Source: JALZOC01 sp035758845
Lineage (GTDB): Bacteria; Acidobacteriota; Vicinamibacteria; Vicinamibacterales; 2-12-FULL-66-21
Assembly (NCBI GenBank): GCA_035758845.1
Contig: DASTVZ010000172.1
Coordinates: 3,240-67,239, forward strand
Direction of reading: 5' to 3'
Length of the DNA stretch: 64,000 nt
Shown: positions 52,264 through 60,425 of the stretch, one piece after another
How positions within the stretch are numbered: the stretch's first letter is position 1
Layout: each line of letters begins with the position of its first letter
Position numbers and translations under genes: made by a program
Notes under the pieces: model-generated
What the model was told of the DNA's origin: nothing
Databases searched by the model: none
What the model saw: the letters and a program-made list of their open reading frames with translations, nothing else

Positions 52264-52560
52264 ATGTCGAATACATTTTCGCGTGGCGACGTCGAACGCG
52301 TCGCGCGCCTTGCCCGCCTGGAACTGACGGGCGAAGAAAAAGATCTATTCGCGCGTCAGCTGGCGGAAATCCTCGCCTACGCCGAGCAGATTCAGCGCGT
52401 TCCCACAGAAGGCGTCGAACCAACGTCGCACGCGGGGGATGCCGCTGCGCTTCGCGACGACACCGTGGTTCCGTCGCGGCCGCGCGAAGAGTTCCTGGCC
52501 GCCGCGCCCGATGCCGACACATCCGCCGGTCTCTTCAAAGTACCACGGGTGCTGGCATGA
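52264..52560 (+). CDS. gatC: Asp-tRNA(Asn)/Glu-tRNA(Gln) amidotransferase subunit C
   Basis: 98 residues. GatC belt subunit: DVERVARLARLELTGEEKDLF, FARQLAEILAYAEQI, VEPTSHAGDAAALRDD are typical. Stabilises GatA and links it to GatB in the transamidosome. gatA starts four bases before its stop (ATGA). gatB is not in this window. Confidence 0.93.
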   Translation: MSNTFSRGDVERVARLARLELTGEEKDLFARQLAEILAYAEQIQRVPTEGVEPTSHAGDAAALRDDTVVPSRPREEFLAAAPDADTSAGLFKVPRVLA

Positions 52561-54035
52561 TGGACGTGCCATTCGATGTGCAGTCGATTCGCGACGCCGT
52601 GGCCCGCCGCGATCTGTCCGCGTCCGAGGTGTGCCGGGCAACCCTGGATCGAATCGCCGCGCTAGACCCGCCCCTGAACGCCTTCCGTACGGTCGCGCGC
52701 GACCGCGCCCTCGCGCGTGCGGCCGAGCTGGACGCCCGACGTGACGGCGCCGGTCTTCCGCTCCTCGGCGTGCCGATCGCACTCAAAGACAACATGTGCA
52801 CGCGCGGTGTCCCCACGACGGCATCCTCGCGGATCCTCGAGAACTACATCCCGCCGTACGACGCGACCATCGTCGCGCGCCTCGAAGCGGCCGGCGCGGT
52901 CATTGTCGGGAAAACGAATTGCGACGAGTTCGCGATGGGCTCGTCGACCGAGAACTCCGCCTACGGTCCGACGCGAAATCCGTGGGCGCTCGAGCGGACG
53001 CCAGGCGGATCGAGCGGTGGATCGGCAGCGGCCGTGGCCGCCGGGATGGTGCCGCTCGCGCTCGGATCCGATACCGGCGGATCAATCCGTCAGCCCGCAG
53101 CACTCTGCGGCGTCGTCGGTTTCAAACCGTCGTACGGACGCGTCTCGCGATACGGCCTCCTCGCGTTTGCGTCCTCGCTGGACCAGATTGGACCGTTGGC
53201 GTCTTCGGTGAAAGATGTCGCGATCGTGCTGAATGCGATCGCCGGACACGACGCGTGCGACTCAACCTCGTCGCAGGTTGCCGTTCCTGATTTCGGTGCC
53301 GCGCTCGAAGGGAACGGCGATCTTCGCGGCATTCGAATCGGCGTGCCGCGCCATCTTTTTCGCGAGGGCGTGGACGCTGAAGTCATGGCTGCCTACGACG
53401 CCGCCCTCGACGTATCCCGAGGTCGCGGAGCCGACATCGTCGAGGTCACTCTCGAGCACAGCCCGGAAGCAATACCCGTCTACTACGTGATTGCCACGGC
53501 GGAAGCCAGCGCGAACCTCGCACGATACGACGGCGTGCGCTATGGCTATCGCGCCGAGGATGCGACCGCGCTTGGCGACATGTACGACCGCTCGCGCGGC
53601 GGCGGCTTCGGGCGCGAAGTGAAACGGCGGATTATCCTGGGCACGTATGTGCTCAGCGCCGGCTACTATGATGCGTATTATCGGAAGGCGCAGCAGGTTC
53701 GCACGCTGATTCGTCGCGATTACGATCGCGCGTTCATGAACGCCGACGTGATCGCGATGCCCACGAGTCCCACCGCGGCATTCAAATTGGGTGAACGCAC
53801 CGAGGATCCCGTGCAGATGTATCTCTCGGACGTGTTTACGGTCGGCGCGAATCTCGCCGGCCTGCCGGGTATCAGCGTCCCCTGCGGATTCACCAGCACA
53901 CGACTGCCGATCGGCTTGCAGTTCACCGGGCGCGCCATGGAAGACGCCACTGTATTGCGCGTCGCCCATGCGTACGAGCGGGCGACATCATGGTCGAAAG
54001 AGAAACCGCGGGTTGCATCAGAGCTGTCGCGGTAA
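52557..54035 (+). CDS. gatA: Asp-tRNA(Asn)/Glu-tRNA(Gln) amidotransferase subunit A
   Basis: 492 residues from ATG 52557, overlapping gatC by four bases; the frame continues upstream but those codons are antisense or in gatC. Amidase-signature enzyme releasing ammonia from Gln. Catalytic Lys in PIALKDNM, cis-Ser and Ser in TPGGSSGGSAAAVAAG and DTGGSIRQPA, plus VGFKPSYGRVSRYGL. Works with GatB/GatC to make Gln- or Asn-tRNA. Convergent with surE (30 bp). Confidence 0.95.
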   Translation: MMDVPFDVQSIRDAVARRDLSASEVCRATLDRIAALDPPLNAFRTVARDRALARAAELDARRDGAGLPLLGVPIALKDNMCTRGVPTTASSRILENYIPPYDATIVARLEAAGAVIVGKTNCDEFAMGSSTENSAYGPTRNPWALERTPGGSSGGSAAAVAAGMVPLALGSDTGGSIRQPAALCGVVGFKPSYGRVSRYGLLAFASSLDQIGPLASSVKDVAIVLNAIAGHDACDSTSSQVAVPDFGAALEGNGDLRGIRIGVPRHLFREGVDAEVMAAYDAALDVSRGRGADIVEVTLEHSPEAIPVYYVIATAEASANLARYDGVRYGYRAEDATALGDMYDRSRGGGFGREVKRRIILGTYVLSAGYYDAYYRKAQQVRTLIRRDYDRAFMNADVIAMPTSPTAAFKLGERTEDPVQMYLSDVFTVGANLAGLPGISVPCGFTSTRLPIGLQFTGRAMEDATVLRVAHAYERATSWSKEKPRVASELSR

Positions 54036-54065
54036 TCTCCATCACCACCCGCTTCGTGTGTCGGT

Positions 54066-54971
54066 CTATTGCGGCACCTTCATTTGTTCCCAAGCCTCGT
54101 ACGTCTTCGCATCGAATTCGCTCGCACGTAACGGCGTGATTGAAGCAAACCCGTGCTCGGTCGCCCAGACGTCGGTCCCTTCGACATCGCCAGTGGGATC
54201 CTTCCAGATGCTCCAGAACATCCGACGCCCGGTCGGCGATCGTTGTTCCTCGAACCGCTCTTCCCCGGACTGCGCGCTCTGTCTGGTCACCCGTACCCCT
54301 TTGATCGCCGTCTGCGATCCCGGCGGCACGTTCACATTCAAGAGAACACCAGCGTCGAGGCCCCGCTGCCGCACCATCCCGGCAACCTGGCGCACGATCT
54401 CCGCCGCTGCCGCGTAGTTCGTTTCGTCGACAGACAACGACGAGGCAATGGCAGGAATCCCCATCAGTGCCGCTTCCCGGGCGGCGCCGACTGTGCCGGA
54501 GACATACGTCACCATTCCCAGGTTGTAGCCGCGGTTGATGCCCGACACGACGAGGTCCGGCCGCGATGCCATGAGCGCGCGAACACCGACCTTCACGCAC
54601 GTCGCCGGCGTCGCCACGATCGAGAAGCCACGAAGGCCGCCGGTCAGCGTGACCTGATCGACGAAGATCGGATCCGAGGTCACGATCGAGTGGCCCTTGC
54701 CGCTCTGGTTCTCCGACGGCGCCGCGATGGTGATTTCCCCCATCGACTGAAGCGCCTGCGCCACGGCAAGGATCCCCGGCGCGCGCACGCCATCGTCGTT
54801 CGTGACCAGGATGCGAAAAGGGGGCTGCGGCGGCGCGGCGGCTGCGGCGCTCGCCGGTGCAGCAGCCGGAGCAGATGCCGGCGCACCCGGCGTCGGCGGA
54901 ACCGAGTGCACGCACGCGCACGCCGCGACAATGTAGAGGACCAGCGCCCGTACGTAGAATGAGCGGTTCAT
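54066..54971 (-). CDS. surE: SurE-type 5'/3'-nucleotidase with lipoprotein signal
   Basis: 301 residues. Residues 1-20 are a signal peptide with lipobox VAAC (Cys18), followed by an Ala/Pro-rich tether (about 23-50) and the SurE catalytic domain: ILVTNDDGVRAPGI (Asp59-Asp60 metal ligands), SENQSGKGHSIV, PDLVVSGINRGYNLG, YVSGTVGAAREAALMGIPA. SurE is normally cytosolic; here it should be tethered to an envelope membrane, so nucleotide salvage or phosphate acquisition outside the cytoplasm is implied. Convergent with gatA. Confidence 0.85.
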   Translation of the reverse strand: MNRSFYVRALVLYIVAACACVHSVPPTPGAPASAPAAAPASAAAAAPPQPPFRILVTNDDGVRAPGILAVAQALQSMGEITIAAPSENQSGKGHSIVTSDPIFVDQVTLTGGLRGFSIVATPATCVKVGVRALMASRPDLVVSGINRGYNLGMVTYVSGTVGAAREAALMGIPAIASSLSVDETNYAAAAEIVRQVAGMVRQRGLDAGVLLNVNVPPGSQTAIKGVRVTRQSAQSGEERFEEQRSPTGRRMFWSIWKDPTGDVEGTDVWATEHGFASITPLRASEFDAKTYEAWEQMKVPQ

Positions 54972-55015
54972 CGGCCGATGCTAGCACGCCGAATGAAACG
55001 CTCAGTGCGCGCCGT

Positions 55016-55345
55016 TCAGCGCGCGACCGCGGTCGTCGTCGAGCTGCCGCGCAGGAGCAGCCACACGACAAATGCGACCAGCAGCACGGGCAGAAGCGGA
55101 ACCGCGACGGCGACTAGCGTCGCAATCGCGGCGATGACGAGCCCGACGACGAGGATTGGGCTGAGGACGACAAGGAGCAGGCCGCCGATGATGGCCTTGA
55201 GGAACAGCAGCGGCAGCAGCAGCACGGACAGCACCAGTCGAAGCGGCAGCAGAACGAGCCAGAGTACCGTTTTGAGCAACGCAACCAGGACCATCACGAC
55301 CGCGAAGACCCCGAAGGCAACGACAGCCAACAGACCCAGTTCCAT
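55016..55345 (-). CDS. Small hydrophobic membrane protein, function unknown
   Basis: 109 residues from ATG 55345. Composed of three to four membrane helices (LLAVVAFGVFAVVMVLVALL, VLWLVLLPLRLVLSVLLL, LLLVVLSPILVVGLVIAAI, VAVPLLPVLLVAFVVWLLL) with a short polar C-terminus (RGSSTTTAVAR). No family recognised. Between surE and rpoZ, same strand, with a hairpin-like GGTGAATT/AATTCACC element upstream. Confidence 0.65.
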   Translation of the reverse strand: MELGLLAVVAFGVFAVVMVLVALLKTVLWLVLLPLRLVLSVLLLPLLFLKAIIGGLLLVVLSPILVVGLVIAAIATLVAVAVPLLPVLLVAFVVWLLLRGSSTTTAVAR

Positions 55346-55362
55346 CACGTTGACGCCCCTCC

Positions 55363-55390
55363 GGTGAATTGGTGAATCCACTAATTCACC
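55363..55390. repeat. Short inverted repeat upstream of the membrane gene
   Basis: GGTGAATT (55363-55370) and AATTCACC (55383-55390) with a 12-base loop; possible operator or weak terminator of rpoZ. Confidence 0.4.
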
Positions 55391-55437
55391 ACTTCGGAGT
55401 TACGCGTGTCGTATTACGGAAGTTCCGAGGAGGGACG

Positions 55438-55707
55438 CTATTCCTTCGCCGGCCCACGCGGCGCCCCATCGTAGTTGGTGGGAAGCGTGTACTGGATCAG
55501 ACCCGACCGCACTTCTTCCATCGCCGTGCGCTCGAGTTTGTGCGGCCCATGCGACAGCGCGCGATCGAGGCGAGGGAGAGCACCGCGCCGCAACTGCTTG
55601 GCGCGCTGAGCCGCGACATCGACAAAAAGAAACCGACTCGTGATTGGTGCAGCGCGTTCAGTCTCGACCGCGGAAGAGTCTTGAGCCTGCGGATCGTCTT
55701 CAGCCAT
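55438..55707 (-). CDS. rpoZ: RNA polymerase omega subunit (RpoZ-like)
   Basis: 89 residues from ATG 55707. Core omega motif ITSRFLFVDVAAQRAKQLRRG, then LERTAMEEVRSGLIQYTLP matches the omega pattern (NRF...VAARRARQ, then IALREIEEGL). The acidic N-terminus (MAEDDPQAQDSSAVETERAA) is longer than the E. coli form. Assists RNA polymerase assembly. The ribosome-binding site is not obvious, so the start may lie further upstream. Confidence 0.8.
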   Translation of the reverse strand: MAEDDPQAQDSSAVETERAAPITSRFLFVDVAAQRAKQLRRGALPRLDRALSHGPHKLERTAMEEVRSGLIQYTLPTNYDGAPRGPAKE

Positions 55708-55810
55708 GGCTAATGGAGAGTACTTGAAAGCGCGTTGTCGCTCAAGTTCAGCCTCCGCGCGGATTCGCCGCTTCGGCGAGACCGGCTGAGAGGATGGAAT
55801 GAAATGACGA

Positions 55811-55831
55811 GGGCCGGCTCGAAGCCGGCCC
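55811..55831 (-). terminator. Hairpin downstream of hsp20
   Basis: GGGCCGGCT (55811-55819) and AGCCGGCCC (55823-55831), perfect 9-bp stem with a three-base loop, about 40 bases after the hsp20 stop in its transcription direction and followed by a moderately T-rich run on that strand. Confidence 0.55.
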
Positions 55832-55869
55832 ACGCGGATGATATTCAGTTACGAACAGCCGTCGGACTC

Positions 55870-56298
55870 CTACTCACCGACCACAATCTGCTTCGGCTTC
55901 GCTTCCGCGCGCTGCGGAAGTCGGACCGTCAGCACACCATCCTTGTAGTTGGCGCTGATGTTGGCCGGATCGACCGTCGCGGGCAACGTGAACGAACGGC
56001 TGAACGTGCCATGGAAGCGCTCGACACGGTGGAAGCGGTCGCGAGCGATCTCCTCAGCCTTTCGCTCACCCGTGAGCGTGAGCACGTTGTTCTCGAACGT
56101 GACAGTGATGTCTTCACGCTTCATGTCCGGCAACTCGGCTTTGATCACGAGCTCGTGCTCGGCGCCTTCGAAGATATCGACCGCGGGCACCCAGCCCCGC
56201 GAGAAGCCTTCGCCGTAGAAGTTTGAAAACATGTTGTTGAGCCGATCGATCTCCATCGTCGCCAAGTCACGAAGTGGATCCCATCGAACGAGAGCCAT
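55870..56298 (-). CDS. Hsp20/alpha-crystallin small heat-shock protein (copy 1)
   Basis: 142 residues. ATP-independent holdase. ALVRWDPLRDLATMEIDRLN at the N-terminus, alpha-crystallin domain (VPAVDIFEGAEHELVIKAEL, ITVTFENNVLTLTGER, FHGTFSRSFTLPATVD, YKDGVLTVRLPQ) and a short C-terminal tail with PKQIVV in place of a strict IxI. AGGAGG sits 8 bases before the ATG. A sigma70 promoter with perfect TTGACA is upstream, adjacent to a HAIR-like palindrome shared with the divergent copy. Confidence 0.93.
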   Translation of the reverse strand: MALVRWDPLRDLATMEIDRLNNMFSNFYGEGFSRGWVPAVDIFEGAEHELVIKAELPDMKREDITVTFENNVLTLTGERKAEEIARDRFHRVERFHGTFSRSFTLPATVDPANISANYKDGVLTVRLPQRAEAKPKQIVVGE

Positions 56299-56352
56299 TG
56301 CAAGAACCTCCTGATTCCTTTAGCGGGCCGCCGTGAAGCGACCACGAAGGAT

Positions 56353-56381
56353 AATGTAAGGCTTATCTTAGCATTTGTCAA
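56353..56381 (-). promoter_or_regulatory. Sigma70-type promoter of hsp20 copy 1
   Basis: On the minus strand, TTGACA (56381-56376) and TACATT (56358-56353) are separated by 17 bases. Predicted transcription start lies near 56346, giving a leader of about 48 bases to the hsp20 ATG. Confidence 0.6.
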
Positions 56382-56403
56382 GCATTTTATATGAGTGTAT
56401 ATA
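56375..56403 (+). promoter_or_regulatory. Promoter candidate for hsp20 copy 2
   Basis: TTGTCA (56375-56380) and TATATA (56398-56403) with a 17-base spacer on the plus strand; the -10 box overlaps the HAIR-like palindrome. Its -35 shares bases with that of the opposite promoter. Confidence 0.5.
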
Positions 56404-56412
56404 ACTCATATA
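56388..56412. promoter_or_regulatory. HAIR-like inverted repeat (possible HspR operator)
   Basis: TATATGAGT (56388-56396) and ACTCATATA (56404-56412), perfect 9-bp arms with a 7-base spacer. The inner GAGT-N7-ACTC matches the core of the HspR-binding HAIR consensus (CTTGAGT-N7-ACTCAAG), including spacing. It overlaps one promoter and abuts the other. Confidence 0.55.
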
Positions 56413-56414
56413 TT

Positions 56415-56515
56415 GGCCCTCAAGGGCCAAGAGCGGAGAGACCGAGGCCAAGAGCACGAGCCAGAAGCCTGGAACCCAGAGCCAGAAGCTAACAGCGAAG
56501 CAGAGAGCGATAGAA
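56415..56515. repeat. CCAGAAGCC-word spacer in the hsp20 copy 2 leader
   Basis: GGCCAAGAGCACGAGCCAGAAGCC, CCAGAGCCAGAAGCTAACAGC words, a relative of 22436-22535, occupy the leader of the second hsp20 gene. Confidence 0.55.
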
Positions 56516-56522
56516 TGTTTTC

Positions 56523-56960
56523 GTGGCCCGCATCTTTCTCGAACGACGCGAAATCGACGACGACCTGAGGCGTTTGTGTGAACAGCTCACGGGAACGGAT
56601 GCACGTCTCCATGCGGCCGAGTGTCGCGTGCCGCTGGACGTCGTCGAGACATCCGATGGCATCGAGGTGCTGCTGGATTTGGTCGGCGTGAGCGCCGACG
56701 CGGTGCAGGTGGTGATCGCTCGCGACACCCTGCTCGTCAGCGGCGTGAAACAGCCGTCCGGATGCGAGCATCATGGCGATGCCACGTTCCATGTGGCCGA
56801 ACGCGTGTTCGGACGGTTTGCTCGTGCCGTGCGGCTGGCCGGCGCGTTCGACGTGGCACGCGCCGAGGCCACGCTCCATGCGGGCGAGTTGCGCGTCACG
56901 GTGCCGCGGATTGAAGAACGCCGCGGCCGGGAGCATCGCATTCCGGTACGGGCCGACTGA
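56523..56960 (+). CDS. Hsp20/alpha-crystallin small heat-shock protein (copy 2, divergent)
   Basis: 145 residues from GTG 56523 (MARIFLERREIDDDLRRL). Alpha-crystallin domain: CRVPLDVVETSDGIEVLLDL, VQVVIARDTLLVSGVK, TFHVAERVFGRFARAVRL, ATLHAGELRVTVPRIE. The C-terminal HRIPV is a good IxI/V motif that copy 1 lacks, so the two probably differ in oligomer assembly. Its coding region ends one base before the next gene's GTG, so it may be cotranscribed with the ymdB-like gene. Confidence 0.87.
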   Translation: MARIFLERREIDDDLRRLCEQLTGTDARLHAAECRVPLDVVETSDGIEVLLDLVGVSADAVQVVIARDTLLVSGVKQPSGCEHHGDATFHVAERVFGRFARAVRLAGAFDVARAEATLHAGELRVTVPRIEERRGREHRIPVRAD

Positions 56961-56961
56961 C

Positions 56962-57783
56962 GTGCGGATTCTGTTCATCGGCGACATCTTCGGCAAGTCC
57001 GGGCGCGACATCGCCAGGCGCGCCATTCCCGCCATCGTTGAACAGCGTCAGATCGATTTCGTCATTGCCAACGTCGAGAACTCCGCCGCCGGATTCGGCG
57101 TGACCGGCGATATTGCCGACACGATCCTCGAATTCGGCGTCGATGTGATGACCTCCGGCAATCACGTCTGGGACAAGAAAGAAGTCCTCGACTATCTCCC
57201 GCGACAGGCGAAGCTGCTGCGGCCGGCGAACTTCCCTGCCGGGGTTCCTGGACGGGGGAGCGTTGTCGGACGCACTCGGACGGGAGAGCCTGTCGGCGTC
57301 CTCAACCTGATGGGTCGAATTTTCATGACACCGCTCGACGATCCGTTTGCGCTGGCGGTGCGCGAAATCGAAGCGATGCGCGCGAAGACGCGCGTGATCA
57401 TCGTCGACTTCCATGCCGAAGCGACGTCCGAAAAGATCGCGATGGCGTGGCATCTCGATGGCCGCGCGACGGCCGTCTTCGGCACCCACACGCACGTGCA
57501 AACGGCCGACGAGCGGATTCTCCCGAAGGGGACCGCATGCTTGACCGACGTCGGCATGACCGGCCCGCACGATTCCATCATCGGTGTAACCGTCGAAGCG
57601 GCCCTTGGCCGCTTTCTCACGGGAATGCCGGCGAAGTTCGAGGCCGCCACCGGTCCGGCGCGTTTGAACGCGGTCGTGGTCACGGCCGATCCCGCAACCG
57701 GCAAAGCGACGGCGATCGAGCGGCTGAACATGTCGACACACGACGTCGACGCACTGGCCGGCGCATCCGTCCCCGCGCGATAG
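56962..57783 (+). CDS. YmdB-like metallophosphoesterase (TIGR00282 family)
   Basis: 273 residues from GTG 56962, one base after the hsp20 stop; the frame also runs upstream out of phase with the hsp20 gene and is ignored there. Two-metal phosphodiesterase: ILFIGDIFGKSGRDIARRA (Asp), NVENSAAGFG, TSGNHVWDKKEVLDYL (Asn, His), DFHAEATSEKIAMAW, FGTHTHVQTADE and LTDVGMTGPHDS. B. subtilis YmdB hydrolyses 2',3'-cyclic nucleotides and affects biofilm and RNA turnover. Six bases upstream of xseA. Confidence 0.93.
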   Translation: MRILFIGDIFGKSGRDIARRAIPAIVEQRQIDFVIANVENSAAGFGVTGDIADTILEFGVDVMTSGNHVWDKKEVLDYLPRQAKLLRPANFPAGVPGRGSVVGRTRTGEPVGVLNLMGRIFMTPLDDPFALAVREIEAMRAKTRVIIVDFHAEATSEKIAMAWHLDGRATAVFGTHTHVQTADERILPKGTACLTDVGMTGPHDSIIGVTVEAALGRFLTGMPAKFEAATGPARLNAVVVTADPATGKATAIERLNMSTHDVDALAGASVPAR

Positions 57784-57788
57784 GTCCG

Positions 57789-59210
57789 ATGTCCGATCTG
57801 TTCTCTCTCCCCTTCGAAGAGGACGCGGCGCGCGGCGGCGGTCCGATGCAACGCGAGCGCCGCATCTTTTCCGTGTCGGAGTTGACGGCCGCGATTCGCG
57901 GCGTGCTCGAAACCGGCTTCGGCGAGATTTGGGTCGAAGGCGAGCTGTCGAACTGCCGCACGTGGAACACGGGTCACGTCTATTTCACGCTGAAGGACGA
58001 AGATGCGCAAATCAAGGCGGTGATGTTCCGCTCGGTCGTCCGCTACCTCAAGTTCAAGCCGGAAGACGGCATGCACGTCATCGTCCGCGGCCAGCTCGGT
58101 GTCTACGAACCGAAAGGGGAATATCAGATCGTCTGCGAGCACCTGGAGCCGCGCGGACTCGGTGCGCTCCAGATGGCGGTCGAACAACTCAAGAAGAAGC
58201 TGCACGCGGAAGGACTGTTTGATACCGGGCGCAAGCGACCGCTGCCGTCGCTGCCACGAATCATCGGGATTGTGACCTCGCTCGACGGCGCCGCCTTGCG
58301 CGACATCATCAAGGTCCTTCGCCGCCGCCATCCGAACGCACATCTCCTGATTCGTCCCACGCGTGTGCAGGGTGACGGTGCTGCCGCTGACATCGCCGAA
58401 GCTTTGAGGGCCATCGTCAAGATTCCTGGCGTCGATGTCGTGATCGTCGGGCGCGGCGGCGGTTCCTTTGAAGATCTGATCGCCTTCAACCAGGAACCGG
58501 TCGCGCGCGCGATCGCGTCGTCGCCCGTGCCGGTCGTCTCCGCGGTAGGACATGAAGTCGACGTCACCATTGCCGATTTCGTCGCCGATCTTCGCGCCCC
58601 GACACCGTCGGCGGCGGCCGAACTTGTGGTGACCGCGAAGGATGAATTCTGTGCGCGCGTCTCGCGCCTGGGTGAGCGGCTCGGATCCGTTGTCAGAGCA
58701 GGCATCCAACGGCGGCGCGCCGGTCTCCATGCGTTAAGCAGCCGGCGGGGACTAGCCGGCTGGCACACGCGGCTCGCGATGCGTGGACGCCACGCCGCCG
58801 AGCTCACCTATCAGCTGCGACGCCACGCCGGCGCCGAGGTCGCCCGCCGTGCGCGCGCCTTTCGGACGTTGCGGCTGCGGCTCGAAGCGCGGGATTTGCG
58901 GCGGCGCGTCGCGATGATGGGATCGCGACTGTCGAGCGCTCACGGCCGGCTTGGTACGGCGGCTGCCGCGGCGCGGCACCGTGCCGACTCGCGGATCGCG
59001 TCGCTCGCCGGGCGGCTGGAAAACCTCAGTCCCCTGGGAGTGCTTGCACGGGGATACGCGGTCTGCTGGAATGCGGATCGCACCGTCATCATCCGGAGTG
59101 CTGACGCGGTGGCCCCGGGCGATCGCGTCCGTGTGACGCTGCAGGAAGGCGAGCTTCACTGCGACGTGCGCAGCAAGGACGGACATGGATCCGACAATCA
59201 AGGATTTTGA
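57789..59210 (+). CDS. xseA: Exodeoxyribonuclease VII large subunit
   Basis: 473 residues from ATG 57789; the longer frame is antisense or out of phase. OB-fold N-terminus (FSVSELTAAIRGVLETGFGE, IWVEGELSNCR, HVYFTLKDEDAQIKAVMF), catalytic core with ITS-like IVTSLDGAALRDII, VGRGGGSFEDLIAFNQE, and GHEVDVTIADFVADLRAPTP, then a long coiled-coil Arg-rich C-terminal arm. Degrades single-stranded DNA with XseB. Its stop overlaps the start of xseB by 26 bases. Confidence 0.95.
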   Translation: MSDLFSLPFEEDAARGGGPMQRERRIFSVSELTAAIRGVLETGFGEIWVEGELSNCRTWNTGHVYFTLKDEDAQIKAVMFRSVVRYLKFKPEDGMHVIVRGQLGVYEPKGEYQIVCEHLEPRGLGALQMAVEQLKKKLHAEGLFDTGRKRPLPSLPRIIGIVTSLDGAALRDIIKVLRRRHPNAHLLIRPTRVQGDGAAADIAEALRAIVKIPGVDVVIVGRGGGSFEDLIAFNQEPVARAIASSPVPVVSAVGHEVDVTIADFVADLRAPTPSAAAELVVTAKDEFCARVSRLGERLGSVVRAGIQRRRAGLHALSSRRGLAGWHTRLAMRGRHAAELTYQLRRHAGAEVARRARAFRTLRLRLEARDLRRRVAMMGSRLSSAHGRLGTAAAAARHRADSRIASLAGRLENLSPLGVLARGYAVCWNADRTVIIRSADAVAPGDRVRVTLQEGELHCDVRSKDGHGSDNQGF

Positions 59211-59439
59211 GTCGGCGATCGCCGAGCTCGAAACGATCGTCAAGCGCCTCGAGGACGGCGATCTCGCGCTCGAGAAGTCGCTCGAGCTTTTCGAGCGCGG
59301 CGTCCAGCTTTCGCGCTTCTGTCATTCGAAGCTGGAAGAAGCGGAGCGACGGGTCGAAATTCTCACCGAGCGCGGGGAGGTCACGCCCGCGCCGCCATCG
59401 CTGGGCGCCGACACCGGCGATCACGATCGCTCGCGGTGA
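59185..59439 (+). CDS. xseB: Exodeoxyribonuclease VII small subunit
   Basis: 84 residues. Two-helix subunit: KDFESAIAELETIVKRLEDG, DLALEKSLELFERGVQLS, CHSKLEEAERRVEILTE. Starts within the end of xseA and ends at the GTG of ispA (GTGA overlap), so the five genes xseA to nadK look translationally coupled. Confidence 0.95.
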   Translation: MDPTIKDFESAIAELETIVKRLEDGDLALEKSLELFERGVQLSRFCHSKLEEAERRVEILTERGEVTPAPPSLGADTGDHDRSR

Positions 59440-60425
59440 CCACGCCGCTGACCGAACTGCACGCGTGGCTCGCCTCGCGGCGGGATGCCGTCGAGCGGGC
59501 GCTGGAGCGCTATCTTCCCGCCGCGGACGCCGCGCGCTCGACGCCGGGATTCGTCCCCGCGTCGCGGCGCGCTCCTGCACGCGTCGCGGAATCGATGCGA
59601 TACAGCCTCTTCGCCGGCGGCAAGCGGCTTCGTCCTATGCTCGTGCTCGCGTCCGCCGAAGCGGTGGCCGAGCATGTGGGTGCACCGGTCGCGGAAGCTG
59701 AAGATCTCGCCATGCCTGTCGCCTGCGCGCTGGAAATGATTCACACCTACTCACTCGTGCACGACGATCTGCCCGCGATGGACAACGACATCCTGCGTCG
59801 CGGACGGCCGACGGCGCACGTCGTGTTCGGCGAAGGACTGGCCATTCTGGCGGGAGACGGCCTGTTGACCGAGGCGTTCGCGCTGCTGGCGCGCGAGCCA
59901 GCGCACGCTGAAAGCGTGTCGCCCGATGATTTGAACCGCCGCAAGCTTCAGACGATTGCCATCGTCGCCGACGCCGCGGGGGCCGCGGGGATGGTCGGTG
60001 GTCAGGCCATCGATCTCCATGCCGCCAGTCCCGGCGCAACCGCGCTCGACGCCGGAGCGCTTCGCGAGATGCACATGCGGAAAACGGGTGCAATCATTGT
60101 CGCCGCCGCGCTGAGCGGTGCAATCATGGCCGGAGCGACCGAATCACTGGCCGAGACGATCGGACGCTACGGCGTGGAAATCGGTCTCGCGTTCCAAATC
60201 GTCGACGACATTCTCGATGTCGAAGGGGCGTCGGCGGAACTCGGCAAGACCGCGGGGAAAGACGCCGCCGCAGGCAAACCGACATATCCGGCGCTTTACG
60301 GACTGGACGCTGCACGCAAGCTTGCGTCCGAGTGCATCGAACGGGCGACCGGCGTGTTGCAAAGCGCCAGGATCGGAGGGCAGCTGCCTGCGATCGCTCA
60401 CTGGGTAGTTGGCCGAACTCATTGA
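59436..60425 (+). CDS. ispA: Polyprenyl (geranyl/farnesyl) diphosphate synthase
   Basis: 329 residues from GTG 59436. Trans-prenyltransferase with first Asp-rich motif DDLPAMDND (after LVHDD), second Asp motif QIVDDILDVEG, plus KRLRPMLVLASAEAV and the small-residue region LMRYSLF. Makes FPP for undecaprenyl, quinone and hopanoid synthesis. Its 3' end overlaps tlyA at TTGA. Confidence 0.93.
   Translation: MTTPLTELHAWLASRRDAVERALERYLPAADAARSTPGFVPASRRAPARVAESMRYSLFAGGKRLRPMLVLASAEAVAEHVGAPVAEAEDLAMPVACALEMIHTYSLVHDDLPAMDNDILRRGRPTAHVVFGEGLAILAGDGLLTEAFALLAREPAHAESVSPDDLNRRKLQTIAIVADAAGAAGMVGGQAIDLHAASPGATALDAGALREMHMRKTGAIIVAAALSGAIMAGATESLAETIGRYGVEIGLAFQIVDDILDVEGASAELGKTAGKDAAAGKPTYPALYGLDAARKLASECIERATGVLQSARIGGQLPAIAHWVVGRTH

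Noticed and set aside
52182..52556. N-terminal extension of gatA
   Set aside because: Overlaps gatC out of frame and is Arg-rich; amidase begins at 52557.
57192..58730. 512-residue minus-strand frame opposite the ymdB-like and xseA genes
   Set aside because: Antisense to two well-supported genes; composition bias only.
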